From the NCBI GenBank assembly GCA_020310875.1, contig CM035437.1:46559556-46623555 (forward strand): DNA of 64,000 nt, given 5' to 3'. Position numbers and translations under genes: made by a program. Positions 23,101-32,878 of the stretch are shown here, one piece after another. How positions within the stretch are numbered: position 1 is the stretch's first letter; each line of letters opens with the position of its first letter. A model generated the notes under the pieces. That model was not told the DNA's origin. It searched no databases and saw nothing but the letters and a program-made list of their open reading frames with translations. This stretch comes from Ceratopteris richardii (Eukaryota > Streptophyta > Polypodiopsida > Polypodiales > Pteridaceae).

Positions 23101-24406
23101 CTATGAGCTTGAAACCTGCCCTTGGATCCTCAACAAAACATCCTCTTTCATTGAACCTAACTTGATAGCCTTTTTCTACCATTTGGCCTACCGAAATCAA
23201 GTTTTTGGTAATAGTAGGGACATGTAATACCTCTGATAAGCACTTTGCTCTTTGATTTCCTTCCAAACTGATATCTCCCACATGTTGAATGATATGCTCT
23301 GAGTTATCACCTGTTTCCACATGCCCTTGATGCTTTGGGACCTGCAAATTACTAAAAAACTCCTTTCGACATGACATATGATTGCTACATCCACTGTCTA
23401 CATACCATACATCTTCACTAGCTTGAGTTGTATCTTCACCATACCTCATGGCAAGTAAATAATCATTCCCTTGGCTGGATGATGTGTTTGCATAATTACC
23501 TTGACCTCTATAATTGTTGTTGTTGCTTTGATTCCCTTGTCTTTGAGCTCTATGATAGCATTCATTTGCAAAATGACCGGGCTTACCGCATACAAAGCAT
23601 CCATTTGAAGTGGCTTGTCCTCTTCCACCAAATCTTGCACCTCTTCCTCTATTTGTGGCTCTTCCACCTCTTTGACCTGCATTTTCTTGTTGTCCTTGAC
23701 CTCCTTGGTTGCTTTGATATCTTCCTCTTCCTCTTGAAGCACCTCTGTTGTGTCTTCCTCTTCCTCTACCTGCATACAACAATTGCCCTTGGCTATCCTT
23801 GGCATTATGACCACCAAGGTTCATCTCCTCTGTCACCATGAGAGTGATTAGTTGATCAAAATCAGGAAGAGAGTCCCTTACATACACTGAAGTTGTGAAA
23901 GCCCTCCATTTTTCATCATCCCTAAGTCCATTTAGGGTGTGGGCGACAAGATCGTCATCATCTAGGGCACAACCGATTGACCCTAGTGCATCTGCAAGCT
24001 CTTTAACCTTTAATATGTAATCATTAGCACCTTGAGAGGGGCTTTTCCTAAGATTATTTAGCTCATTCTTGAGCTGAATTTTTCTAGCTTTTGTGGAGGT
24101 TGAGTACAATCTCTCCAAGCACTCCCACACCTTCTTCGATGTATCCAAATCTTGAATATGCCCTACCATAGAGTTGCTAATATGCTGAGATAAAATGAAA
24201 ATGACCCTTTTGTCCCTTTCATCCCACTCTCTTACTGCTCTTCTCTGATCATTGGTTGGATTTACCTCATCTATGTAGGGTTTTGGCTCTCCACCACTCA
24301 CAAGTCCCCACAAACCTTTCCCCATCAAAAAATTGCTTATTCTAAATCGCCACGGTTGGTAGTTTCCTTTTTCGAGCTTCTCAATCTGAGCATTGAGATC
24401 AGCCAT
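20180..24406 (-). CDS. Copia-B Gag-Pol polyprotein, intact
   Basis: This polyprotein carries out the whole copia replication cycle. The open frame extends to 24445, but the start MADLNAQIEK at 24406 matches the usual copia Gag beginning. Numbering from 24445 (1421 aa): Gag 14-280 ending in an RGR-rich basic stretch, zinc knuckle CX2CX4HX4C at 283-296, protease DSG at 350-352, and an integrase core with D550, D613 and E649 (35 residues between the last two, as in DD35E). The polymerase has [10 protein letters not shown] and YVDD at 1108-1111. RNase H follows, with SDADW (D1272), STEAEY (E1313) and GDN (D1348). No stop, frameshift or missing catalytic residue was seen. The Gag-protease-integrase-RT-RNase H order is copia order. 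Confidence 0.97.
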   Translation of the reverse strand: MADLNAQIEKLEKGNYQPWRFRISNFLMGKGLWGLVSGGEPKPYIDEVNPTNDQRRAVREWDERDKRVIFILSQHISNSMVGHIQDLDTSKKVWECLERLYSTSTKARKIQLKNELNNLRKSPSQGANDYILKVKELADALGSIGCALDDDDLVAHTLNGLRDDEKWRAFTTSVYVRDSLPDFDQLITLMVTEEMNLGGHNAKDSQGQLLYAGRGRGRHNRGASRGRGRYQSNQGGQGQQENAGQRGGRATNRGRGARFGGRGQATSNGCFVCGKPGHFANECYHRAQRQGNQSNNNNYRGQGNYANTSSSQGNDYLLAMRYGEDTTQASEDVWYVDSGCSNHMSCRKEFFSNLQVPKHQGHVETGDNSEHIIQHVGDISLEGNQRAKCLSEVLHVPTITKNLISVGQMVEKGYQVRFNERGCFVEDPRAGFKLIAKGKKQGRMFTMDINQPHHSMYVTYGDKRIADLDLWHKRIGHINLQKLKDMQRRSLVRGLPNFTSKMLHEICVACQQGKQSRLPFKKSTYVSANVLDLIHTDVWGPTREASLAGNRYFVTFIDDFSRKVWLYCIRNKSDVFHYFKKFKAHVEKESGKFIKTLRSDGGGEYFSHEFSEFLQVNGIKRQFTCRYTPQQNGVAERKNRHIAEVARCMLNEMNMPHCYWGEATYTATYIMNRCPTSGIHHLTPEEAWSGRKPCISHLRIFGCICYVHVPQELRSKLDAKSERCIFLGYSMEQKGYKCYNPITKELKVSRDVVFDELKPWYACTSPLQVEDIGETDLKNDDRVQESMDLSGPSNSCNTRTPSPWSGRLRERETNSEESKFKGKEKISIEEGSYVDESMLEDEEIEEIQTPGVAKQRKKMATTPKGSERRSSRVRYPVQRLTYDNFIAKHYAYMTQVIKDKEPTSYEEAKDCKEWQEAMKEELKALDENHTWSLVPAQEGMKVIGNKWVYKIKRNSDGSIARYKARLVAKGFSQSYGIDYDETFSPVAKMPTIRTLIAVATSRKWSLYQLDVKNAFLNGELEEVVYMSQPQGFASMRYPNHVCKLRKALYGLKQAPRAWNQRLVDYLSSCGYKESVADPSLYMKKQGDKMVYICIYVDDLIITGSDISGIKDIKSKLGKEFKISDLGTLKYFLGIEVIYAHNGIFLIQRKYLLDVLYRFGMSGCKPLSQPMEPNTKLVAGQGEAIQDITLYRNIIGSLIYATFTRPDLAYVVGVLSQFLHAPTHDHLMAARKVLRYIKHTINQGLFYSYDADLSVKGYSDADWAGSKDDRRSTSGYVFMIGTKVISWSSKKQPTVALSSTEAEYRGLALATCELLWLKKILKDLEVEVEEFPLYGDNISSIYLANNPMFHARSKHIEVHYHFVREKVMAKELDIRYVNTKMQVADMMTKFLEGTKLGGFKEAINIRDIG

Positions 24407-24641
24407 GGTGCCTCCTAACTCTTTTGAACCTCCCCCTTGATGCAATGAAGTTGAAAAGGATGGCTTTTACCTTAAAAAAATAGAGCTACTCCTCTTGATG
24501 AAGCTTCGTCTTTGATTTGATGATGTATTTGCTTCCCCTTGTTGTTGACGTGCCCGTTCTTTGCTTCCTTCCTTCAAACTTTGATGAAGTCTTTACTTCA
24601 CTTCAGTAGCTCCTTCTTCTCTCTTTGATACTCCACTTATA

Positions 24642-24653
24642 GCTCTGATACCA
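24642..24653 (-). other. Copia-B primer-binding site (tRNA-iMet)
   Basis: Minus-strand TGGTATCAGAGC lies one base inside the 5' LTR and is complementary to the 3' end of plant initiator-Met tRNA. The leader from here to the gag start is about 235 bases. Confidence 0.95.
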
Positions 24654-24654
24654 C

Positions 24655-25454
24655 TGTTGGAGGATAAACACTCCTATGTGCACAACAAAAGCAAATGAAC
24701 CCTCCTAGGATCCTGAAATTTTTCAGACATAGGCTCTGTATTTTCTGAGTTTCTCTGAGTATATGCAGAGACTGAAAATGAAATTTTGCAGGCATAAACT
24801 AGACTTTAAGAGCTTTCAAATGAGAGTAAAATCACTCCATTTGGATACTAGATGATGCCTCAACCAGCTGCAACAAAACAGATAACTTGATCTCTTCACA
24901 GAGTATGAGCTAACTAGACAGACACTATTCTGGACATTTCTCTGCACATGTGCAGGCACTGAACCTGAGACTTATACCAGACAAAGTAGAACTTATAAGC
25001 TTTCCAACAAGACAAAAATCATTGCAAATGGATTCCGGATGAAGGAGAAACAACAATTACAAGACCGGGGGGTCTGCCAAAAACATCTAGATAGATAGAG
25101 TGTGTAAAAGTGAAATTTCTGCAAAATATGCAGAGAACAGCTAGTAGGGGGTGTGCTTAAGCAAGGGGGCAGCTTGGTCACGTATTTCCACGACTCTAAG
25201 TCATAATACAACTCATTAGAGGTTTTAAAGACCACCTACTAACCTCTTTAACCAATCAAAAACATATACATGTCAAAAGTGAGGTCCAATCACATCAAGA
25301 GGTGAGCTAAATCTTCTCTAATCAACTTCTTTCCATTATGGGCATAATTGGATGCCTCAAACTCGTGGAAATCAGCCTCCTTTGATTGTGGATGATGTGG
25401 AAGGTTCAATTTGGGGCATGTTCCCACACTCTTGAGCTTGAAAAACTTTCAACA
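24655..25454 (-). repeat. Copia-B 5' LTR
   Basis: This 800-bp LTR serves as the promoter-bearing copy for the minus-strand element. It is identical to the 3' LTR except at 24968 and 25018. It is followed by the duplicated ACTTA. Confidence 0.95.
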
Positions 25455-26248
25455 ACTTAGAATGTCCGTATTCAATAAGGAAGTGTCTGGTTCCTCTTGT
25501 GCATATGAAGATGATCTTGAATTTACCAACCCTAATTCCCTGTATCGATGCACCTTGGTTAGCCTCTTTTTTACTTCCATATCTAGGTGGGCTTGCTAGT
25601 AATGGTGCCCTTGCACTGGTATATTTACTTGACCTTCAGTGTATTGATGTGTGTCTTCCAGGGCTCTTGTTAATTCCTCTTCGATAATTGGTCAATGATC
25701 TTCAATTCTTGTCTTTGGAAGCACATGTGCCCTTTTTGTGGCTGGGACTTCTGCTTCAGCTTGCATCACTTCTCGTATTCTTTTTCTACCTCTCATGTTA
25801 GGTTGGGAGCTCTTCTGCCTCCTCAATGATGTTTACCCCTTTTTTCTTTTTCGGGATTGTAGCTACCTTTGCATATTTGCCCATGGATTTCGATGATGGC
25901 ATTTCTTACAGATGCTCTCTAATGCCCAAGGCATGATATATCAATATTGTTAGAGCCACACTACCGTTGAGGAACTTCTTGGTGATTCCACTGCTTCTTT
26001 GCCTCGAATAACCTCTCTTGAATATAAGGAGTCATATTGATTTGATTCCCAATTTGTTTAATAGCGAATGAGAGCATCTGGACTATGATCTTCTAAGGAG
26101 CACTATATCTATGCATGTTAGAAAACAAAAGTGCTGATGAATGAGTCTGACTTCTTCTTCAATATCAATGCGATTAATGTCAGTAAAGGTTCTGGTCTTT
26201 GCCCCTCCACTTTCTTCCTTTAATATTGTATTGCCATCCTTCTCCCAT
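25455..26248 (-). pseudogene. H1 accessory ORF, N-terminal part (truncated)
   Basis: This continues the H1 accessory frame on the other side of Copia-B. It matches G3 at roughly 30090-30790: a glycine-poor basic region, the block around 'VNxxxQGHHYRQ', a lysine-rich stretch, and the IDIE(E/D)xVxLxHQHFCF block near 26110-26170. It is broken by many stops. It ends at 26248, where the G3 LTR begins, so the start of the H1 frame and all upstream genes are missing. Confidence 0.65.
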
Positions 26249-27158
26249 TGTGTACCTAAGAACCAACTTAGGGACTTGTGGAGAAAGAGACTATACCTCA
26301 ATCCCCTTCAAGTGCATATAGTGGGGATTCACGCTTTAATTATCAATCAAATGGGTATCAAAACCTAGCTCAGTGTATGAGGACATGCATTCAAATGACG
26401 ATCAATGCAAACGTGTTTCTCAAAGAGTGCAAACAAGGCAAAGGTTGATCCAAACAAGCTTCAACTATCAGTCATGGTGTCGCGATACTTGGAACAGCAG
26501 CCAACAGTAAATTGGGCTTTTCTCTCAACTCCGAATACCGAATATAGCAAATAGTATATGCGTTTCAAAGCTCTCGAGAAGACGCATCTAGTGGTGGTAT
26601 TTTCTCTCAATTCTGACACTTCTACTTCAAGTTATGAGCAAAATACTGAGTCAAGAGAATGACCTTCCTACACTACAACACTTCCTACACTAAAACACTT
26701 CCTACACTTCACACACACCTTAACCACAGCAAACAAACACTTTCATGGATAGACAACACTTCCTAACACTCTTTTCAAGCAACACATATGCATACAAGCT
26801 CACAAAGAAGATGATACAGAGAGGAGAAGACACAAATTCGAAATTCTGTGCTCTTGATTCTCACAATGGCAAAAAGTCTTTACAAAGAGTCACAAATTGA
26901 CTTACATACATGTGCCCTAAAAATGGTCCTTTCACACAAGAGACCGGCACTTTATTCACTAAAAGACTAATTTCCTACTAATTTACATGGGTAAGCTACT
27001 AATCTTCTGTGAGGATGCATCTAGAGGACTCCTCTAGTGCATTTACACTGGAAATAATGTTACAAGAATGGTTATAATACAAAAATTGGGTGTCCAAATC
27101 CGAAAAATTTTGGGGCCCTTCTTTTTCTCTGCCTTATGCTCTTCTTTGCTCTGCAACA
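26249..27158 (-). mobile_element. G3 gypsy 3' LTR
   Basis: A 910-bp LTR (minus sense TGTTGCAGAGC...CTTAGGTACACA) is preceded by its polypurine tract. It aligns with the H1 LTR and the G2 5' LTR. It includes the 17-bp palindrome at 27021-27037 and GTGTCGCGATA near 26475. The TATA box of the family is altered here to TATGTAAG. The outer flank is CCCAT; no matching duplication is visible because the 5' end of G3 is lost. Confidence 0.88.
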
Positions 27159-27173
27159 CTCTCCCCCTCTTTG
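27159..27173 (-). other. G3 polypurine tract
   Basis: Minus-strand CAAAGAGGGGGAGAG is identical to the H1 tract and abuts TGTTGCAGAG. Confidence 0.88.
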
Positions 27174-27672
27174 CCTCTATCCTCCCTTGACAGGCTTTAC
27201 TTCTTGTCTTCAGTTTTTTTAAGAAGTTTGAATACACGCACCCAGCGGTCGAAGTGGCAACAAGGACTGTCAGAGAATTTGTTATTTTATCCGATGTAAG
27301 TCCTTTGCTTCTGTTTTCCCCTTGATATCTCGTACATCACAAATCTGGGTTGCTGTATTTAGTTGAGTTGCCACGCACGCCACCAGTGACCTCTTTCTAG
27401 CTTTTGGTCCTCTGATTTGTCCTGGTTGCACACATCTCACCCTGTTGTATTGCTCTGAGCCTGTTTACTTTGTTGACCTCGCACGCTATCAGCAGAAGGA
27501 TTATTACCTGCCAATTATCTTCTTGCACTTCATGGATACTTTCCTAGCCCTAGTTCCTCCTTCCACCTACGTGCTTTTTCCTTGATATGTGCCCCTGCGG
27601 GGCTCTATGCAGAGATGGGTGTTGCACCCCTGCGGGGCTTCTTGCAGAGATGGATCTTGAGATATGATCTTG
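27174..27672 (-). other. G3 3' untranslated region with GC hairpins
   Basis: This stretch between the accessory frame and the polypurine tract has no coding signal. Two copies of CCCCTGCGGGG (27592-27602 and 27627-27637), 35 bases apart, are embedded in a repeated unit ending TGCAGAGATGG. Each copy can fold as a 4-bp GC stem. In H1 the matching spot has the weaker CCCCTGCAAGG. Confidence 0.6.
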
Positions 27673-30600
27673 TTAATGAAGCTTCTTTCTTTGTCTTCTT
27701 CTTTTCCTCTTTTTGCTTGATTCTCCCTCAACACTGCCCCCCTCCTGAACTTTATCGTCCCCGACAGGCTTTGGAAGTCGACGGGAGTATGTTCTATACA
27801 CTTTTTGCTCTGTTTCATTAAGCAGATTGGCTTCACGTATCATTAGTTGCTTCCACTGTTCTGCTTTCACACCATCATGTGGTGGTTGTCTATGATCCGC
27901 GAAAAAGCTCAGTTCATATGCCACTAATCTGGCATTCAAGTTGGATGACATCTTTAAGAAGATTTCTGAATCAATTTCAAAAAAACCTGTGAAAAAGGCT
28001 TCTTCGAAGGTCTGCATATAGGTACTCGGCAAAAACATCAATCTAGAATAATATGCCATTATTGTTGGTCGGCTAGGCATAACAGACAAGTCAAAAATAA
28101 GAATATATGTTCCTTGATTAATGCCAATGAAGTTCAAAAATGTATATGCCGCGTGTTTAAAGACCTTTAATATTGCAAGAATCATGCTGAGTATTTTATT
28201 CGTCATCTTGATAGTTAAATCGGGTACTGTTGCATAATTCTGCAGCCAAAATTCAATGGTTTTGATAATGTAATCCTCCGTAGGTAGATAGTTATGCGGT
28301 GGACTTGGAAGTAGTGGATAGTTTAGCGACTATTTATGGATCACACCAGTCTTTTGCATTTCCAAAAATTCTCTTGCTTCTCTTCGCTGTGGTGTTGGAC
28401 AAAAAGAAGAATTTACTTGTAATAAGTAAGGTGCTGCTTGCCAGTGCACCCGCAGTGTAGGATGTTTCTCCAAAAATTTTCTCCTCCAAACAGGCTGTGC
28501 AGCTTCAAATTCTTCTTGAGTATAGTTGACCGTGTCATTGTTGAACTGCAGCTGTTCGTCTGGATTTTTCTGTGTGATCTTCTTTATGTATTGTCTTGTT
28601 TTCTCTTTCAATAGTCCATACAGAATGTTGAAAGGCTTCATGATCGTCTCCAAGTCTTTTCCTTTAATCCTTGCTTCTTTCATGACTTTGATGACTTCAT
28701 TTTCAAAATTTTCAGTCAATTGGGACACCAATAGTGCCCGTTCCTTTTGACTTATGTTTGCAGTATATGGCATTGGATGATCATCATTTGGCTCCACCAT
28801 CTTCTCTTTTATTGGAGAATTATAAATCGGGGGAGATAGAGGACATACCTCTACCTCGTCAGTAGGATTTTCTTGTCTTGGCTCTACTGGTGTCCCGATT
28901 GATGCTTTCTCTTCTACTTTGGTCTCTAATTGTACTATGCGTTCAGTCTTTTCTTTAATTTCTTGCATAGTTGCCCTTAGAACTTCTTTTGTCGCAAGCA
29001 ACTCATTGCCAATTTCTACTACCTGATCCATATTTTTACTATAACTCATGGCAAGTTTGCCATTGGCCGTATTCAATTGCTTCTTGAGCTCATTGGTATG
29101 TTGAATGTACTTATGTTCCCATTCTGCTCTCAATGCTTGCTCGTGTTTCAGCAAATCTGCATATTTCTCAATATGATCTCTTAATTCTTTCTGGTCAATA
29201 TCTGTAGTCTCTTGTTTTTCGATAGGTTGATCATATAGCAATGACTTCATCAATTCTTTATTTCTGTTTCGTAAATTGTCATTTTCCTCCATGTATACCT
29301 TTAGTTGTGTTTCGAGCAAATTACTTCTAGCTTTCATTCGCTCCTTGTCTGCTTCACTAGCTTCATGTTGTCTTTGTAATCCTGCCAGTTGTGTCTATAA
29401 CTGATGATGCTGGTACATCAATGTATCACATTGAGTTTTTACTATGAGTAACTCCATTTCTTTGGCTGTAATCTCTATCTAGGCCTGGATGAGCTGAGTG
29501 GACAGTTGTTCACTCATGATTTGAAATTGATTCTTTTCCCTCATGGCCATGTCATAATTTGCATCTGTATCCACCATTTGCTGTTGTGTATCCATGGCCG
29601 TCTGGATCATTTGCTTGACAACCGGTTTCAATTGAGTTACATCCACATTTAACCATGTGGTAGGGATGTTAGGTTCTGCTCCTGTTGTCACATCTTTCGC
29701 TTGTGCCACGTGTAACGTAGTATCATGGGGCTGCCTAATATGAAGTTGGATTCTTGGCTCAGCCTCCATGTGGTCAATTTTACCTTGCGGTGTATCATCA
29801 GGCACTTCAATCATAGTTGGCTCTTTGTTTTGTAGTAAGCCTGAGTCTTGGTTCACTGGAGTTTGTATTTCCTCTTTGATAGGTGGTTTGGCATGTGTAT
29901 TAGTTATTGGAGCTTCTTTGATGCTGACCCTTGACGTTTCATTCAATTGAATTACATGCACTATCCCAGTGGATTCTTCTATGTTCTTTACTTGTGCCTG
30001 TTGGTTGTCAGGTGTGACTTCGACTTGATTGATCTCTGTCCAATCCTCATTGTGTGTTTCTGTTTGTATATCCGTGTCCAAGGTGTCCTTCTCAGGCTTG
30101 ATTCCTCATAAGAGCTTGAATCTTCTAAACCCAATTCTTTATATTTGGCCACTTGTTTAGGGGTATGTTCTTTATCTTTCTGTCTCCTTTCTTTGCTTGC
30201 CTGTCTGTAATGGTGACCTTGAATATTCAAATTTACTTGTCCCTGCATAAACTGATGTGTTTCTTCTAGGGCAGCAAAGAGATCTCTTTTCGTAATTGGT
30301 TGTTGGGTCCCAGGAATCTTTGGCAATGTGTGTGTCCTCTTTGATTGGGGTGTAGCCTGGGCTTCTTCCTCCCTAAGGCGCTTTGTACCCCTCATGGGTT
30401 TCTTTGAACTGGTTCCTACTTCTTCAATAGAGATGGTTGTTTTCTTTTTCTTTGAAACCATCGCGGACTTGGCATATTTGGCTAACTCTATTGAGGTTGG
30501 CATCACACGCAAGCAGTTCTTCATATCCAGTGCCTCATAAATAAGTAGGGTCAAGGCCGAACTACCATTCAGAAACTTTTTTTGACCCCACTTCTTCTTT

Positions 30601-31270
30601 GCTTCAAATAGACGTTCTTGAACATATGGAGTCATATTTACTTGATTTTCGACTTGCCTCATAGCATGTGAGAGTAGTTGCACCACGATCTTTTGAGGTG
30701 TTGTATATCTATGCATGCTTGGAAAACAAAAGTGTTGGTGCACTAAGTGAACAACATCTTCAATATCGGTTCTATTGATTTCCAAAAAGGATCTCTTTTT
30801 TAGATCATGACATTCATCTTTGATATTCATGAGTCCTTCTTGTTCCATCCAAAAGCCTTGTTAATTAGCTCATGAGTGAATTGAATCATTTTCCATGTAC
30901 CCACTTTATCCAGTACTCGTGCCTCTGGGACTGACATCTTATTCGATGCATGTTGAAGTGTATTCATCACTTGCGTACACCTCTGGAAATCTGATAGAAA
31001 AATAGGTAGTCTGAGAAATGCATCCATTCCTCCTTGTGTCCAGACATCTGTCATGCGCGGTAATCCTTGTACGATAGTCTTGAAATCTTGCGACATGATA
31101 GGGAAGTAGTGATCCCTGTCCATGATTTTGATAGTGGCCATGAAAATGAGATCCGATACTGGTTGGTCATCCAGAAACCAATGGCCTCTTGCTTTTGTTA
31201 TAGATTCCAAGGGAAGAAGCTGGACATCTTCCTCTTGCGTCGCTTCGGAATTAGTAGATGCCATCTTCAC
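27673..31270 (-). pseudogene. G3 accessory ORF, large coiled-coil protein, unidentified
   Basis: A reading frame of about 1,200 codons lies downstream of pol, where some plant gypsy elements carry env-like frames. In order it has an N-terminal globular part (from MASTNSEA at 31264; tracts LINKAFGW, HQHFCF and LLIYEALDM), a Lys-rich segment, an acidic/Gln-rich part with TWLNVDVTQLKPVVK, a long heptad coiled coil (about 28900-29340), a Trp-containing block, a C-terminal domain (MTNKILSM, MQTFEEAFF) and a basic tail KKRKRRRQRKK. Lesions are few: two frameshifts (near 30840 and 30000-30080) and three stops at likely Gln codons (near 29464, 29389, 28329). H1 carries a diverged homologue. No signal peptide, membrane span or enzyme motif is visible. 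I do not recognise the family. Confidence 0.75.
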
Positions 31271-32041
31271 TCAATATAGAGTATGAATTAGTGGCAAGAT
31301 AGTATTAGAAATCCTCCTTCATTTGTCTTTCATAAGATTGACATTGCTCCGCATGAATGGTGTCGTCCCTTCCCCATGGGTGTGAGAAAGGTAATACCTG
31401 GGATTTTTCCTACTTTTAGATTTTTTTGTTTTTGTCTGAAAGAAAACAGAAAAGTTAGTTCATAGCCGAAGCGGTTATTATTTTTTGAGTGATTTTCTTT
31501 AGATTATGTACAAGTGCTCTCCTATTTCCCAAGAGGAAAATGTGCTTCACTATCCTAAAATAGAAGAATATTATGCCGAATGTGTGGCCTTGTAATGTGG
31601 CCCTATCATGCATACTTTGGATTCTGGTAACTCCACATGTGTGCAACTTGAATTACTTGGTTGATGCCTACAGCTAGTCTTGCTTTTCGGCATCCAAATC
31701 TGCTTCATCTTGTTGGGGCAGATTGTATTCCTAACATTCCTGAAGAATGTGGTGCTTTTCATGTTGCACGTCTGCTTTATCTGCTTTTTGAATCTTGGAA
31801 TAGTTTTTGAAGCAAATGTAGACTCCTTCTCTATTTTGTAACAGTTTAGCTTCTGTCGTTTTGCCTTTTGATCGTACTGATTCTCCTTGTGCCTTGACTC
31901 TTCCTTCCTGATGCTTGTCCTTTGAGCACATGACTTTGGAATCCATAATTGTGTTCGGTTTGACTGGGCGGCTATCACCTTCTTCGGAATCCATACTTTA
32001 GCAATTCTTTGTGGAGCTGAATATCCAGAGCGATTTACATA
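31271..32041 (-). other. G3 spacer between pol and accessory ORF
   Basis: A Lys-rich 135-codon open stretch (31571-31978) has no recognisable domain, and nothing supports it as a gene. The rest is AT-rich. The spacer may contain the splice or start signals needed to express the downstream frame, but none could be identified with confidence. Confidence 0.5.
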
Positions 32042-32869
32042 CTAGTTCTGTGGGTTCTTCTGATGTAGCAAGTAGTTCTTTTGTTGAAGATATGCAACCA
32101 TTTGGTCCTTCCTTATCCAAGCTTGTCGAGTGCAAGGAATGGGGTATATTCTAATAGGTGCCGACTTGTGATTACCTGGAGGACGAGTCTCTCTTGTGCG
32201 TGGTTCTTCGCTAAGGCTGTTTTCAGATAGAATGATACTCTTGTGACTTGCTAGATAAGAAGATGGTGTGCAAGCCCAATTCAGTGTATCCTCACATGAA
32301 GTACTCGATGAAAGGGTTTCCATAGTGCTAGTGAACATGCATTCATCACTATGTTCATTTGGGTGAGTTTTCGGTTCTATACTTGCCGTTTTGATTGGTC
32401 GTTCGTCTAGCATGCTGAATACTTCACGATGTCCTATCCTGGTTGAGATGTATCCTAAGGCCAATTGAATAGTTACTTCATATTCGTATATCAAGTCTTG
32501 ACCTAACACGAGCTCTTCCAATAAGTCATGATCGTGACACACTAAAAGCTTCTGTTCCATAGTGTTGTTTCCGAGGTGTAGAGGTAAGATAATCTCTCCT
32601 ATACACTTGGTGATTTTTCCTCCTATTCCTATCAGTTGTGCCTTTGAGGGGCATAATTCCTCTTTGAGTGTCTGTGTCAATGAATACTTGATACAACTTA
32701 TAGCGGCTCCTCTGTCAATGAGAGCATCCACTAAGTGGTATTCTTTTTTTCCGACTCCCAAATTCAAATATGGTTGCTTCCTTTGGTTCCCTAGGTTTTC
32801 AATGGCCTTAAAATTAGCCATTGGGACTAGTCCTTCTCCTAGTCGATATCTCTCATTTCTTTCTCTCAT
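32042..32869 (-). pseudogene. G3 retropepsin-like domain fused behind integrase
   Basis: This 275-codon stretch is in the same frame as the integrase C-terminus (32879-33205) and is separated from it by a single TGA, probably from CGA. It contains an aspartic-protease fold pattern: ALIDRGAAIS (active-site loop with Arg in the usual Ser/Thr place), then IGIGGKITKCIGEI, then a LVLGQDLIYEY block like the psi-loop of retropepsins. It does not resemble the gag-side protease of G1 and G2. A Ser/Thr-rich tail of about 130 residues follows. G3 lacks the usual protease, so this could be a replacement, or a non-catalytic relic because of the DRG motif. Confidence 0.7.
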
Positions 32870-32878
32870 CCACTCTCT

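Larger units (their letters stand above)
19340..25459 (-). mobile_element. Copia-B: complete young Ty1/copia element
   Basis: A full-length 6110-bp element (19345-25454) is flanked by the duplication ACTTA (19340-19344, 25455-25459). The two 800-bp LTRs differ at only two sites by my alignment (19658/24968 and 19708/25018, both C versus A). It has an initiator-Met primer site, polypurine tract, and one uninterrupted gag-pol frame. It inserted in the H1 accessory frame in the same orientation. It is the only element here with all parts apparently intact, and so the only candidate for recent or current activity. Confidence 0.95.

Noticed and set aside
23428..23841. Open frames in other phases across Copia-B Gag
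   Set aside because: These are shadows of the RG/Asn-rich Gag coding sequence.
24406..24445. ATG at 24445 as the start of Copia-B Gag
   Set aside because: The downstream ATG at 24406 begins the block that matches other copia Gags; the extra 13 residues are Gly-rich with no counterpart. The upstream ATG cannot be fully excluded.
24642..24653. tRNA-like sequences at primer sites as tRNA genes
   Set aside because: Only 12-18 bases complementary to a tRNA 3' end are present, next to LTRs; there is no cloverleaf.
31571..31978. 135-codon Lys-rich frame between G3 pol and the accessory ORF
   Set aside because: There is no recognisable domain and no counterpart visible in another copy, so it is not called as a gene.
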